From assembly GCF_900114135.1 (NCBI RefSeq), contig NZ_FORY01000010.1:15203-79202 (forward strand): a stretch of DNA of 64,000 bases. Reading direction: 5' to 3'. Shown in pieces: positions 33,434-40,859 of the stretch. The stretch comes from Celeribacter halophilus (GTDB lineage Bacteria; Pseudomonadota; Alphaproteobacteria; Rhodobacterales; Rhodobacteraceae). The notes below the pieces were generated by a model. That model was not told the origin of the DNA and did not search any database. It saw only the letters and a program-made list of their open reading frames with translations. The position numbers were made by a program, and so were the translations under genes. Position 1 is the first letter of the stretch. Every line of letters begins with the position of its first letter.

Positions 33434-34070
33434 AGAGTGCCTTTGCTTCTTCCAGCGTGTCGAACATATGAAGCTGACCGTTTCTCAATACGGCCGCAGA
33501 ACGACAGAATTTTTCAAGTGTGGCGGCTTGATGCGAGACCACGACAATGGTGGTGCGTTCAAGCCGCTCGCGCAGGATGCTCCCCGCTTTGCGGTTGAAA
33601 TTGACGTCAGCGGTCGAAGGCATGCCTTCGTCAATCAGATATATATCGAAATCCAGCGCCAGAAGCAGCGCAAAAGACAGGCGGGAACGCATCCCTGACG
33701 AGAATGACGATACGGGCATTTCGAAATATTCGTCCAGTTCACATAGCCAGCGGCAGAACGCCTCGACATAATCGGGATCGAGGTCATAGAGCTGCGCGAT
33801 GAAGCGGACGTTTTCGCGGGCGGTGTGTTTGCCGATCAATCCGCCCATGAAACCGAGCGGGAAGGACACGCGACAACTGCGGCGGATTTCGCCTTCGTCG
33901 GGCTTCTCTAAGCCGGACATCATGTTGATGATTGTGGTCTTGCCGGTGCCATTGGGCGCGAGGATGCCAAGAGAATTTCCGAGTTCCACACGAAAAGACG
34001 CGCGGTCAAGGATCACCTTGCGCTGCTTGCCTGTCCAGAAGGATTTACTGACATTGTCAAACTCGAGCAT
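33417..34070 (-). CDS. kpsT: Capsule polysaccharide ABC exporter ATP-binding protein (KpsT-like)
   Basis: A protein of 217 residues. Walker A is LAPNGTGKTT, the signature SSFSSGMRSRLSFAL is typical of capsule/O-antigen exporter ATPases, and Walker B is DIYLIDEGM. The short length and the DEGMPSTADVNFNRK region fit KpsT. It powers export of capsular polysaccharide with a membrane partner KpsM. The start at 34070 (MLEFDNVSKSF) is chosen over 34103 because family similarity begins there. It overlaps kpsE. No kpsM permease gene is found in this window, so it is probably encoded elsewhere. Confidence 0.9.
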   Translation of the reverse strand: MLEFDNVSKSFWTGKQRKVILDRASFRVELGNSLGILAPNGTGKTTIINMMSGLEKPDEGEIRRSCRVSFPLGFMGGLIGKHTARENVRFIAQLYDLDPDYVEAFCRWLCELDEYFEMPVSSFSSGMRSRLSFALLLALDFDIYLIDEGMPSTADVNFNRKAGSILRERLERTTIVVVSHQAATLEKFCRSAAVLRNGQLHMFDTLEEAKALYDYQG

Positions 34071-34211
34071 CGTTACGCGCCTTGATACTGCCTCACCACG
34101 CAAACCGCCAAACAGAATTGCGTGAGAACAGTGTTAATAGACCATTTCGGCTATATTATGTCGCCGGAGCGGCGGCAAATCCCTTTTTCACCCTGAAAAT
34201 GTGGCAAGAAT

Positions 34212-34238
34212 GGGGCCAAACTTTCGAAATTTGGCTCC
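34212..34238 (-). terminator. Hairpin between nhaA and kpsT
   Basis: GGGGCCAAA and TTTGGCTCC form a 9-bp stem (one G-T pair) around CTTTCGAAA, 35 bases after the nhaA stop. No clear T-run; may end nhaA transcription. Confidence 0.4.
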
Positions 34239-34272
34239 AAACAGGAAACAGTTGCGGGGTCAGAAGGGATGT

Positions 34273-35553
34273 CTACGCGGATTGTTTCTTCACGCCACAC
34301 AGTTTGCCAGCAACAATCGCGACGATCGCAGCAAAGAAGGAGAAGAGCGCCCCCATCTTGGCTGCGGCCTGCACCGGTGTGCTGCCCAGCATGGCGTCTG
34401 CGTCAAAGGCCACGGCTGCGATGAACAGCGAGACGGTAAAGCCGATGGCCGCCACGCAGCCGATCACGAAGAGGTCAATCGTCCGCATGCCCGCAGGCAG
34501 GCCGAGGCGGAAGACATGCGCCGCCAGAGCGCCCATAAGCAAGATGCCAAGCGGCTTGCCGATCAGCAGCCCTCCAAGCACAAGCCAGGTCGGCGAGCCG
34601 ATGGCATTGAACTCGACGCCCGCATTCAGGAGGCCGAAGAAAAAGAGGATCACTTCGACAGGCAGTTTGAGCTTGTGCTCGATGTCGTTGAGAAGATCGT
34701 GCAGATGCTCCTCGGCGGCGGCAAAAATCCCGAAGGCCCGATCCGCATGTGGGATGGTCGGAACGATGGGCAACAGGCCCAGAGCCGGATGAATCCCCGC
34801 ACGCATGAAGCCATACCACGACAGGCTGGCCGCAATCAGATAGGGCCAGAAGGACAGGTGTTTGCGCACCCATGTCGAATTGGGCCGGAGCTGGTTGCCG
34901 ACATCAAGCTTGCGCGGGAGCCAGTTGGCGAGGAGAAACACCGTGCCCGCTGCGATCAGGGAGAGCAGCAGCCATTGCGGTGCAAGCGCACCGGTCGGGT
35001 AGAAGATCGCGAGGATCACAAGCCCCGCCGCATCATCAGCAATAGCAAGAAGCAACAGGAACCGCACCGCAGGGTGTCCGGCCCCAAAGACCATACGCCC
35101 TACAAGATAGGAAAAGGCGATGTCGGTTGCCGTCGGCACGGCCCAGCCGTTTTTGACCGCGTCAAACGTATCCGAGCCAAGAAGCATGGCCAGCCCCAGA
35201 TAGACCGCAATCGGCCCGAGCATCCCGCCGAAGGTCGCGACCAGCGGCGTGGCTGCTTTTTTCCCGCGCAAGCTACCGTTTTTGAGGATCACGGCCTCCC
35301 AGACTTCTTTCGCGGCAATGGCAAAGAAGAACGCCATGAACAGATCGTTGAACAGGTAGTGCAAGGTCAGGGTGCGGTGGACATGACCGTGTTCATCCAC
35401 ATGGGCGTGCCCGATGAAGAACTGGTCTGCAATCGGATATTCGACGAAAGCATGGTAGGAATGCGGGTCCACATTGGCCCAGATCAGCGCCAGAATCGCA
35501 CCGATGATCAGCAACAGTGAATAGTTGGCGATAAAGTTCCAGACCTTGTACAT
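34273..35553 (-). CDS. nhaA: Na+/H+ antiporter NhaA
   Basis: A protein of 426 residues with about twelve transmembrane helices, in the normal range. Family marks: FMAFFFAIAAKEVWEAVILKNG, ATDIAFSYLVGRMV and the ion-binding Asp pair in LLAIADDAAGLVILAIF (equivalent to D163-D164 of E. coli). It exchanges cytoplasmic Na+ or Li+ for H+ at alkaline pH. A structured leader hairpin lies 44-87 bases upstream of the start. Neighbours on both sides are unrelated, so it is a single-gene unit. Full length, no defects. Confidence 0.95.
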   Translation of the reverse strand: MYKVWNFIANYSLLLIIGAILALIWANVDPHSYHAFVEYPIADQFFIGHAHVDEHGHVHRTLTLHYLFNDLFMAFFFAIAAKEVWEAVILKNGSLRGKKAATPLVATFGGMLGPIAVYLGLAMLLGSDTFDAVKNGWAVPTATDIAFSYLVGRMVFGAGHPAVRFLLLLAIADDAAGLVILAIFYPTGALAPQWLLLSLIAAGTVFLLANWLPRKLDVGNQLRPNSTWVRKHLSFWPYLIAASLSWYGFMRAGIHPALGLLPIVPTIPHADRAFGIFAAAEEHLHDLLNDIEHKLKLPVEVILFFFGLLNAGVEFNAIGSPTWLVLGGLLIGKPLGILLMGALAAHVFRLGLPAGMRTIDLFVIGCVAAIGFTVSLFIAAVAFDADAMLGSTPVQAAAKMGALFSFFAAIVAIVAGKLCGVKKQSA

Positions 35554-35596
35554 TCTCAGCCCCTCTTAGCCCGATGCAGTTTCCTCCCGACGCCGG

Positions 35597-35640
35597 TTTC
35601 ATCATTTGAACACGCAAGGGTGTTCGCAGATTTGATGAAA
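35597..35640 (-). promoter_or_regulatory. Structured leader hairpin upstream of nhaA
   Basis: Two nested stems: outer TTTCATCA/TGATGAAA and inner GAACAC/GTGTTC with a 6-base loop, joined by a small asymmetric internal loop. It lies in the nhaA 5' leader. Ion-sensing RNA motifs (nhaA-I/II, lithium-type) are known before nhaA, but I cannot match the consensus by eye. Confidence 0.4.
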
Positions 35641-35786
35641 ACAGGCCGCTCCGTTTCGCGCTTGTATAGCGATAGTCTCGTAGGAAATTTTATAAGCGCT
35701 CTTGTCGAGATAATTCAACCGGGCTCACAGGGCAAGCACAGGCAGGATATGCCGGCGCTTGCTAAAGTGTTGTATGCTGTGGCGTC

Positions 35787-36812
35787 TTAGAAGGCCGACC
35801 AGATCAACCCCGCCAGAACCGCGCCGGTGAGGGCAAATCCGATATAGGCGGCAAAGACACGTGGCTTGACCAAGGCCCAGACCGCGACCGCTGCGGGGAT
35901 GCAAGACACGCCACCCGCAACCATGAAGGACATCGCCGCCCCCTCGGCCATGCCTTGCGAGATCATGCCGGACATCAACGGCACGGCGGCAAAGCCGTTG
36001 AGATAGGCGGGTGCTCCCACCAAAGCGCCGATGAGGATGGGCCGTATGCCTTCGCCGCCCATGACAGTGGCGATCACGTCAGCCGGCAGGTAGGAGAGCA
36101 TCACGCTTTCCAGCACATAGGCCACCACCATCCATTTGCCCAAGAACAGCAGGTTTTTCACAAAACTGGATTTGAAAGCGTCAATCCGGCTGTCCTCGCG
36201 CCAGAACCGCCATTCGGGTTTTCCGCGCAGCCCTGACGTGGCGCAGCAGGAGGGCTTGGTGAATTCCTTGAGAGGATCGGCGAAAAGCGCAGACCCGCCC
36301 AACAGCTTGACGCCAAACCCGCCCAGAAGGCCGATACCCACCGCGGCTACGGTTTTGGCGATGGCGAAGTCCATGCCCAGCTCGCCTGCAGTGACAAAGA
36401 ACATCGCCGGATCCATGAGCGGGGATGCCAGCCAAAAGGCCATGACCGCAGAAAGCGGCACTCCGACCGCAAGCGAGGCGGCGATGAAGGGGATGACCTG
36501 ACAGGAGCAGAAGGGTGAAATGCCGCCCACGATGGCGGCAACCATGATCATGTGGATTTCGCGGCCTTCAAAGGCTTTGGACAACAGCGTCTCCGCGCCC
36601 GAAGCCTGCACATAGGCCGTGGCAAGGATGGCGAAGAGCAAGAAGGGGGCAGCATGCCAAAGCGCGGCCAAGGTGAATTTGAAGGTCGGGAACAGGTTGG
36701 CCGGATCAAGGATCGCCACGGCGAGCAGGACAAGCCCCGTGACCAGCAACGCCTTGTCGAGTTTCTTCCAGAGCTGCGGCAGACGGGGCGGGGTTTGTGT
36801 GAGATCAGTCAT
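35787..36812 (-). CDS. ArsP/DUF318-type permease with FCSC motif
   Basis: A membrane protein of 341 residues with about eight to ten transmembrane helices. The diagnostic stretch is VGGISPFCSCQVIPFIAASLAVG (split here for length), with paired cysteines in FCSC; CCATSG forms a second Cys pair in the central loop, and AGGVSCIPAAVAVW is near the end. Members of this permease family export arsenicals or metals. The start at 36812 is fixed by overlap (8 bases) with the upstream ArsR-type gene and by family length; the frame to 36899 lies inside that gene. Regulation by the adjacent ArsR protein is likely. Confidence 0.82.
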   Translation of the reverse strand: MTDLTQTPPRLPQLWKKLDKALLVTGLVLLAVAILDPANLFPTFKFTLAALWHAAPFLLFAILATAYVQASGAETLLSKAFEGREIHMIMVAAIVGGISPFCSCQVIPFIAASLAVGVPLSAVMAFWLASPLMDPAMFFVTAGELGMDFAIAKTVAAVGIGLLGGFGVKLLGGSALFADPLKEFTKPSCCATSGLRGKPEWRFWREDSRIDAFKSSFVKNLLFLGKWMVVAYVLESVMLSYLPADVIATVMGGEGIRPILIGALVGAPAYLNGFAAVPLMSGMISQGMAEGAAMSFMVAGGVSCIPAAVAVWALVKPRVFAAYIGFALTGAVLAGLIWSAF

Positions 36813-37203
36813 GGCGGGCCTCCTGATCCGTGATTGGCGCCTCATGACAATGATGCTCTGGTGTGCAGGCCTCATCTGTGCAATCGGCGCAACATTCATC
36901 GAGCAGGGCGGTCAGTTGGCCTTGCAACGTGTCATAATCCGCTGCGATGCAAATGACCGAGCGCCCCTGTTTTTCCTGTTTCACCACATCCACGGCGGCG
37001 AGTGTTTTCATGTGATGGGTCAGTGTGGCCCCTGTGATACCAGTGCGATTACCCAACTCTCCGATAGAGAGCCCTTTGGGACCGGCGCGCAAAAGCGTGC
37101 GCAGGACGAGGAGACGTTGCTCCGATCCCAGCGCGGAAAACAGGCTGGCGGCTTCGGCAAGGTGGATGTCGTCAAATTGCGAGGCATTTCGTGGCGCGGA
37201 CAT
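36805..37203 (-). CDS. ArsR-family metal-sensing repressor
   Basis: A protein of 132 residues. Winged helix-turn-helix with SLFSALGSEQRLLVLRTLL, then ITGATLTHHMKTLAAVDVV. The C-terminal tail is Cys/His-rich (CCADCTDEACTPEHHCHE), a likely metal or arsenic site that differs from the classical ArsR Cys motif near the DNA-binding helix. It is a soluble dimeric repressor. Its stop overlaps the permease start by 8 bases, so both are one unit, probably released by the same ion. A 16-bp dyad at 37239-37254 lies upstream. Confidence 0.9.
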   Translation of the reverse strand: MSAPRNASQFDDIHLAEAASLFSALGSEQRLLVLRTLLRAGPKGLSIGELGNRTGITGATLTHHMKTLAAVDVVKQEKQGRSVICIAADYDTLQGQLTALLDECCADCTDEACTPEHHCHEAPITDQEARHD

Positions 37204-37238
37204 GGGGACTCCTGTCGGCTGTTGTGCGATTAATTTCT

Positions 37239-37254
37239 ATATTTCTAAAAATAT
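37239..37254. promoter_or_regulatory. Candidate ArsR operator
   Basis: ATATTTCTAAAAATAT is an AT-rich dyad (ATATTT and AAATAT) 36 bases upstream of the arsR-type start, the usual place and composition of an ArsR-family operator. Confidence 0.5.
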
Positions 37255-37303
37255 CAAAATGAGTCAAGTGGTGTTTTCGCGGCCCCCGTATTAGATTGAT
37301 CGA

Positions 37304-37882
37304 ATGTGTCTTGTCCAAGAGATCAAAAACTGCCGTCTCTGTGCGGAGCGTTTCAAAGCCACTGCCACCGCACACAGCCCGCGTCCGGTGGTGTGGTTCC
37401 GTCCTGGTGCGCGTATTCTGATCGCGGGACAGGCTCCCGGCGCACGGGTGCATCAAAGCGGGCGGCCCTTCACGGATCCTTCCGGAGAGCGGCTGCGCGA
37501 CTGGCTGGGGCTGGATGAAGCAACATTCTATGATCAGGATCGTATTGCGATTGTGCCAATGGGGTTCTGTTTTCCGGGGTATGATGCCAAAGGGTCGGAT
37601 ATCGCGCCCCCTGCGCTGTGCCGTAACACATGGCATGAGCGGGTAATGGCGGAACTGGGAGAGGTCGAGTTGATCCTGCCTGTCGGCCTTCACGCGCTGC
37701 GTTACCATTTGGGCCACAAGGGCAGTCTGACCGAGGCGGTCGCGAACTGGCGCGCCCATGCGCCGCGTCTCTACCCCTTGCCTCATCCGTCCTGGCGCAA
37801 TACGGCTTGGCTCAGGAAAAATCCGTGGTTCGAGGCCGACCTTCTGCCCGACCTGCGCGCCCGTATCCAAGAGTTGCTGTGA
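37304..37882 (+). CDS. Uracil-DNA glycosylase family protein
   Basis: A protein of 192 residues. The N-terminal KNCRLCAERF has a CxxC pair as in iron-sulfur UDG families. The family core is GQAPGARVHQSGRPFTDPSG, and LPHPSWRN near the C-terminus corresponds to the leucine-loop His motif. Such proteins remove uracil or related bases from DNA, though this particular clade's activity is unproven. The pattern of four cluster cysteines of family 4 is not obvious. ATG at 37304 has no strong ribosome site. It is followed by an SseB-family gene 11 bp downstream, so they may be co-transcribed. Confidence 0.85.
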   Translation: MCLVQEIKNCRLCAERFKATATAHSPRPVVWFRPGARILIAGQAPGARVHQSGRPFTDPSGERLRDWLGLDEATFYDQDRIAIVPMGFCFPGYDAKGSDIAPPALCRNTWHERVMAELGEVELILPVGLHALRYHLGHKGSLTEAVANWRAHAPRLYPLPHPSWRNTAWLRKNPWFEADLLPDLRARIQELL

Positions 37883-37892
37883 AAGACCTGCC

Positions 37893-38681
37893 ATGACCGA
37901 AGAAACCCCGATCGATCTCGCCCATGCTGCTATGGAGGCCGCGCCCCAAGACGACACCGCGCGTTTACGCTTCTTTGAACGTGTCGCGGATGGCGAGTGG
38001 TTCTTACTGCTCGAAGAAGAACATGACGGCGAAGGCCCGATCACTCCGCGCGTGTTTCCGGTGGAAGAGGACAAGTTCGTGCTGGCCTTTGATCGCGAAC
38101 AGCGTCTGGCAGAGTTTGCAGGACATGCGCCCTATGCGGCGATGTCGGGGCGGGTTCTGGCCGAAATGCTCGCCGGTTCGGGCTATGGCCTCGGGCTGAA
38201 CCTGACCGTGGCGCCTTCGGAGATGCTCCTGCCCGGCGCTGCGGTGGACTGGCTGCACGCGACTTTGGGCAATGCGCCTGCGGAAACCCATGGAAAAGCT
38301 GAAGAAATTTTCCCACCGGCGGGACTTCCCGAAGTGCTGATCACGGCGCTGGACGCCAAGCTCGCGATTGCGGGCGGGTTGGCGAAACTGGTGTATCTTG
38401 CGGGGGTTAAATACGAGGATGGGGTGCGGTCGCATTTGCTGGCTTTTGTCGATCATGTGCCCGGCGCCGAGGACGCCTTGGCCAAGCTGGTGTCCGAAGC
38501 GCTGATCTTTTCCGGCGTGGAGGCAGGTGCGTTGGATGTGGCGTTTTTCAAATCCTCCGATGCCCTGTGCGCCCCTCTGGCGCGGTTCGGCCTGCGGTTT
38601 GACCTGCCGGAACCGGAGCCACTCCCGACCGGACCTTCCGCGCCGGGGATGGACCCGAACACACCGCCGAAACTGCGGTGA
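37893..38681 (+). CDS. SseB-family protein
   Basis: A protein of 262 residues. The N-terminal half carries the SseB N-terminal domain: RLRFFERVADGEWFLLLEEE, then GDKFVLAFDREQRLAEFAG and LNLTVAPSEMLLPGAAVDWL. The rest may be the C-terminal SseB domain. The family's role is poorly known; E. coli SseB is linked to serine sensitivity. The start at 37893 is taken because the preceding in-frame extension lies in the UDG-family gene. No membrane segment. Functional assignment is weak; the domain call is good. Confidence 0.82.
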   Translation: MTEETPIDLAHAAMEAAPQDDTARLRFFERVADGEWFLLLEEEHDGEGPITPRVFPVEEDKFVLAFDREQRLAEFAGHAPYAAMSGRVLAEMLAGSGYGLGLNLTVAPSEMLLPGAAVDWLHATLGNAPAETHGKAEEIFPPAGLPEVLITALDAKLAIAGGLAKLVYLAGVKYEDGVRSHLLAFVDHVPGAEDALAKLVSEALIFSGVEAGALDVAFFKSSDALCAPLARFGLRFDLPEPEPLPTGPSAPGMDPNTPPKLR

Positions 38682-38781
38682 TTTGAGTATTTTCAGCAGC
38701 AAAGGAGAGCGCCGGACCGTGTCACTTCGGACCGGCCTCTGCCACCTGCGCAACGCATTGAATAATATACTATATTCCGGC

Positions 38782-39714
38782 TCAATAGCCGGCAGACCGA
38801 TCCACAAGATGCAGGAATGGCAGGCCGGATTCGCCGCGCCGGATGTTCTCTGCAATCACCTCTGAGGCCGTGTCCTCGCGCGTCTCTGCGGCGATGTGGG
38901 GCGTGACCGTGACCTTGGGGTGAGACCAGTAGGGATGCCCCTCCGGCAGGGGTTCGATGCGGAAGACATCAAGCGTGGCATGACCGACCTGATCGCTGTC
39001 GAGTGCTGCCAGAAGCGCGTCATCGTCAATCAATGTGCCCCGCCCCGGATTCACGATCCGCGCTCCTTCGGGGAGGTGTTTCAGACTGTCGGCATTGAGT
39101 ATGCCTTGTGTCTGACTTGTGTCGGGCAACAACAGCACAAGGATTTCCGCCGTTGAAAGCGCGCTCTTCAAGCCCTCCGGCCCTGCAAGGCAGGTGATCC
39201 CGTCGATCTCCTTGAGCTTGCGCGACCATCCGGTGACATCAAAGCCCAGCTCCGCCAGCGCCAGAGCACAGGTCTTGCCCAAAGCGCCCAGCCCCAGAAC
39301 CGTGACCGCACGATCTCTGGCCAAGGGCGGGGCGGTTTGATCCCATGCCCCGTCGAGACCGAGGATGTAGCGGTCCATCCCGAGGTGATAGCGCATCACA
39401 TGGCCGGTGACATAGTCCCGCATCCCCAGCGCCAGCCCCGGATCGACCATCCGGCACAGCGGCTGCGTGAGGGTCGGGTTCGGGGCGATTTTTTCGACAC
39501 CGGCCCAGAGGCTCAACACCGCTTTGGCGCGGGTGAAGGGCGAAAAATCCCGCAACGTCTCATTGGGCGCATAGATGATGTAATCGACCTCTTCGGGCGC
39601 GGCCTCACGGGTGAGACGGGCGTCAATGCCCGCCTGTTGCAAGGCCCGCGGCAGAGCGGTTTCGTAAAGCGGCCAAATCCGGTCCGGTGCGGAAAACAAT
39701 AGGGTGAGGGTCAT
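38782..39714 (-). CDS. D-isomer 2-hydroxyacid dehydrogenase (GhrA-like)
   Basis: A protein of 310 residues. The NAD(P) motif is VLGLGALGKTCALALAELGF, the catalytic Arg is in VNPGRGTLIDDDALL and the His-containing TPHIAAETRED is present, as in glyoxylate/hydroxypyruvate reductase A. It would reduce glyoxylate or hydroxypyruvate with NADPH. It overlaps rodA by four bases (ATGA), so it is translated as the last gene of the rod-shape operon, which is metabolically unrelated. Full length. Cytosolic. Confidence 0.88.
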   Translation of the reverse strand: MTLTLLFSAPDRIWPLYETALPRALQQAGIDARLTREAAPEEVDYIIYAPNETLRDFSPFTRAKAVLSLWAGVEKIAPNPTLTQPLCRMVDPGLALGMRDYVTGHVMRYHLGMDRYILGLDGAWDQTAPPLARDRAVTVLGLGALGKTCALALAELGFDVTGWSRKLKEIDGITCLAGPEGLKSALSTAEILVLLLPDTSQTQGILNADSLKHLPEGARIVNPGRGTLIDDDALLAALDSDQVGHATLDVFRIEPLPEGHPYWSHPKVTVTPHIAAETREDTASEVIAENIRRGESGLPFLHLVDRSAGY

Positions 39715-40859
39715 CGTTTGCCTCGCGGTCTGTGGACATGGGCCGATTGCAGGATGCCGAACGCGGCCAGCAGCACCAGCATAGCCGAGCCGCCATAGGA
39801 CACCAGCGGCAGGGGCACACCGACCACGGGCATCAGCCCCATGACCATCGACATATTGACCGCAAAGAACAGAAAGAACGTCGCCGCGATCCCGATGGTG
39901 ACAAGAGAGCCGAAACGGTCCTTGTTGTTCATCGCGGAGATCAGGCAGAAAATGATGATACCCGCATAGAGCGCCAGAAGGGAGAACCCGCCGATGAAGC
40001 CGAATTCTTCGGCCAGCGTGGTGAAGATGAAATCCGTGTGCTTCTCGGGCAGGAAGTTGAGCCGCGACTGCGTGCCCTGCATAAAGCCGCGCCCTGTCCA
40101 GCCGCCGGAGCCGAGCGCGATCTTGGCCTGCGTGATGTGATAGCCCGCGCCCAGAGGATCGGCGGAGGGATCAAGAAAGGTGTCGATGCGGCGGTATTGA
40201 TAGTCGTTGAGCAACTGCCAGCCGGTCCCGCGCGAGGCGAACACGGCAGAGACCAGCCCCACGCCCATTGCAATGACCACGCCGAAATAGATCCAGCTGA
40301 CGCCAGCGGCAAACATCACGATGGCCCCGCCCGCCACCAGAAGGATGGAGGTGCCGAGATCGGGTTGTTTGAGCACCAGAACGGTCGGCAGCAGGATCAG
40401 CGCCACGGGAATGGCAACCCACAAAGGCCGCGAGACCTTTTCCAGAGGCAGCCAGTCGTAATAGGCCGCCAGCAGCATGACCAAGGCGATTTTCATCAAC
40501 TCGGAGGGCTGGAGCTTCATGAAGCCCAGATCGATCCAGCGCTGCGCCCCCATGCCGACGTGGCCGAAAAACTCCACGAAAACCAACAGGATAAAGGTAA
40601 AGATATAGGCCAGCCCCGCGATGTTGCGCCAGAACCAGATCGGCACCATGGCGATCATCAGCATGGCGACCATGCCAATGGCGAAACGTTTCATCTGGGG
40701 TTCGGCCCAAGGCTGGAACGAGCCGCCCGCATTGGAATAGAGCATGAGAAAGCCGAAAGAGGCCACCGCCGAGAGCAGCAGCACCAGCGCCCAGTTGACA
40801 TAGAGCACTTTGGAAATGCCCGTCGGGATGGTTTTGAGTGTGCTTTCGAGATAGCTCAT
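39711..40859 (-). CDS. rodA: Rod-shape peptidoglycan polymerase RodA
   Basis: A membrane protein of 382 residues with about ten transmembrane helices (SEDS family). Family stretches: GHVGMGAQRWIDLGFMKLQPSE, then VLKQPDLGTSILL and FLPEKHTDFIFTTLAEEFGF. RodA polymerises glycan strands in the elongasome together with PBP2. It overlaps mrdA (upstream) and the hydroxyacid dehydrogenase (downstream) by four bases each, so the operon is tightly coupled. Confidence 0.96.
   Translation of the reverse strand: MSYLESTLKTIPTGISKVLYVNWALVLLLSAVASFGFLMLYSNAGGSFQPWAEPQMKRFAIGMVAMLMIAMVPIWFWRNIAGLAYIFTFILLVFVEFFGHVGMGAQRWIDLGFMKLQPSELMKIALVMLLAAYYDWLPLEKVSRPLWVAIPVALILLPTVLVLKQPDLGTSILLVAGGAIVMFAAGVSWIYFGVVIAMGVGLVSAVFASRGTGWQLLNDYQYRRIDTFLDPSADPLGAGYHITQAKIALGSGGWTGRGFMQGTQSRLNFLPEKHTDFIFTTLAEEFGFIGGFSLLALYAGIIIFCLISAMNNKDRFGSLVTIGIAATFFLFFAVNMSMVMGLMPVVGVPLPLVSYGGSAMLVLLAAFGILQSAHVHRPRGKR

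Noticed and set aside
34201-35520. 439-residue frame across nhaA
   Set aside because: Antisense to nhaA, which has all family motifs.
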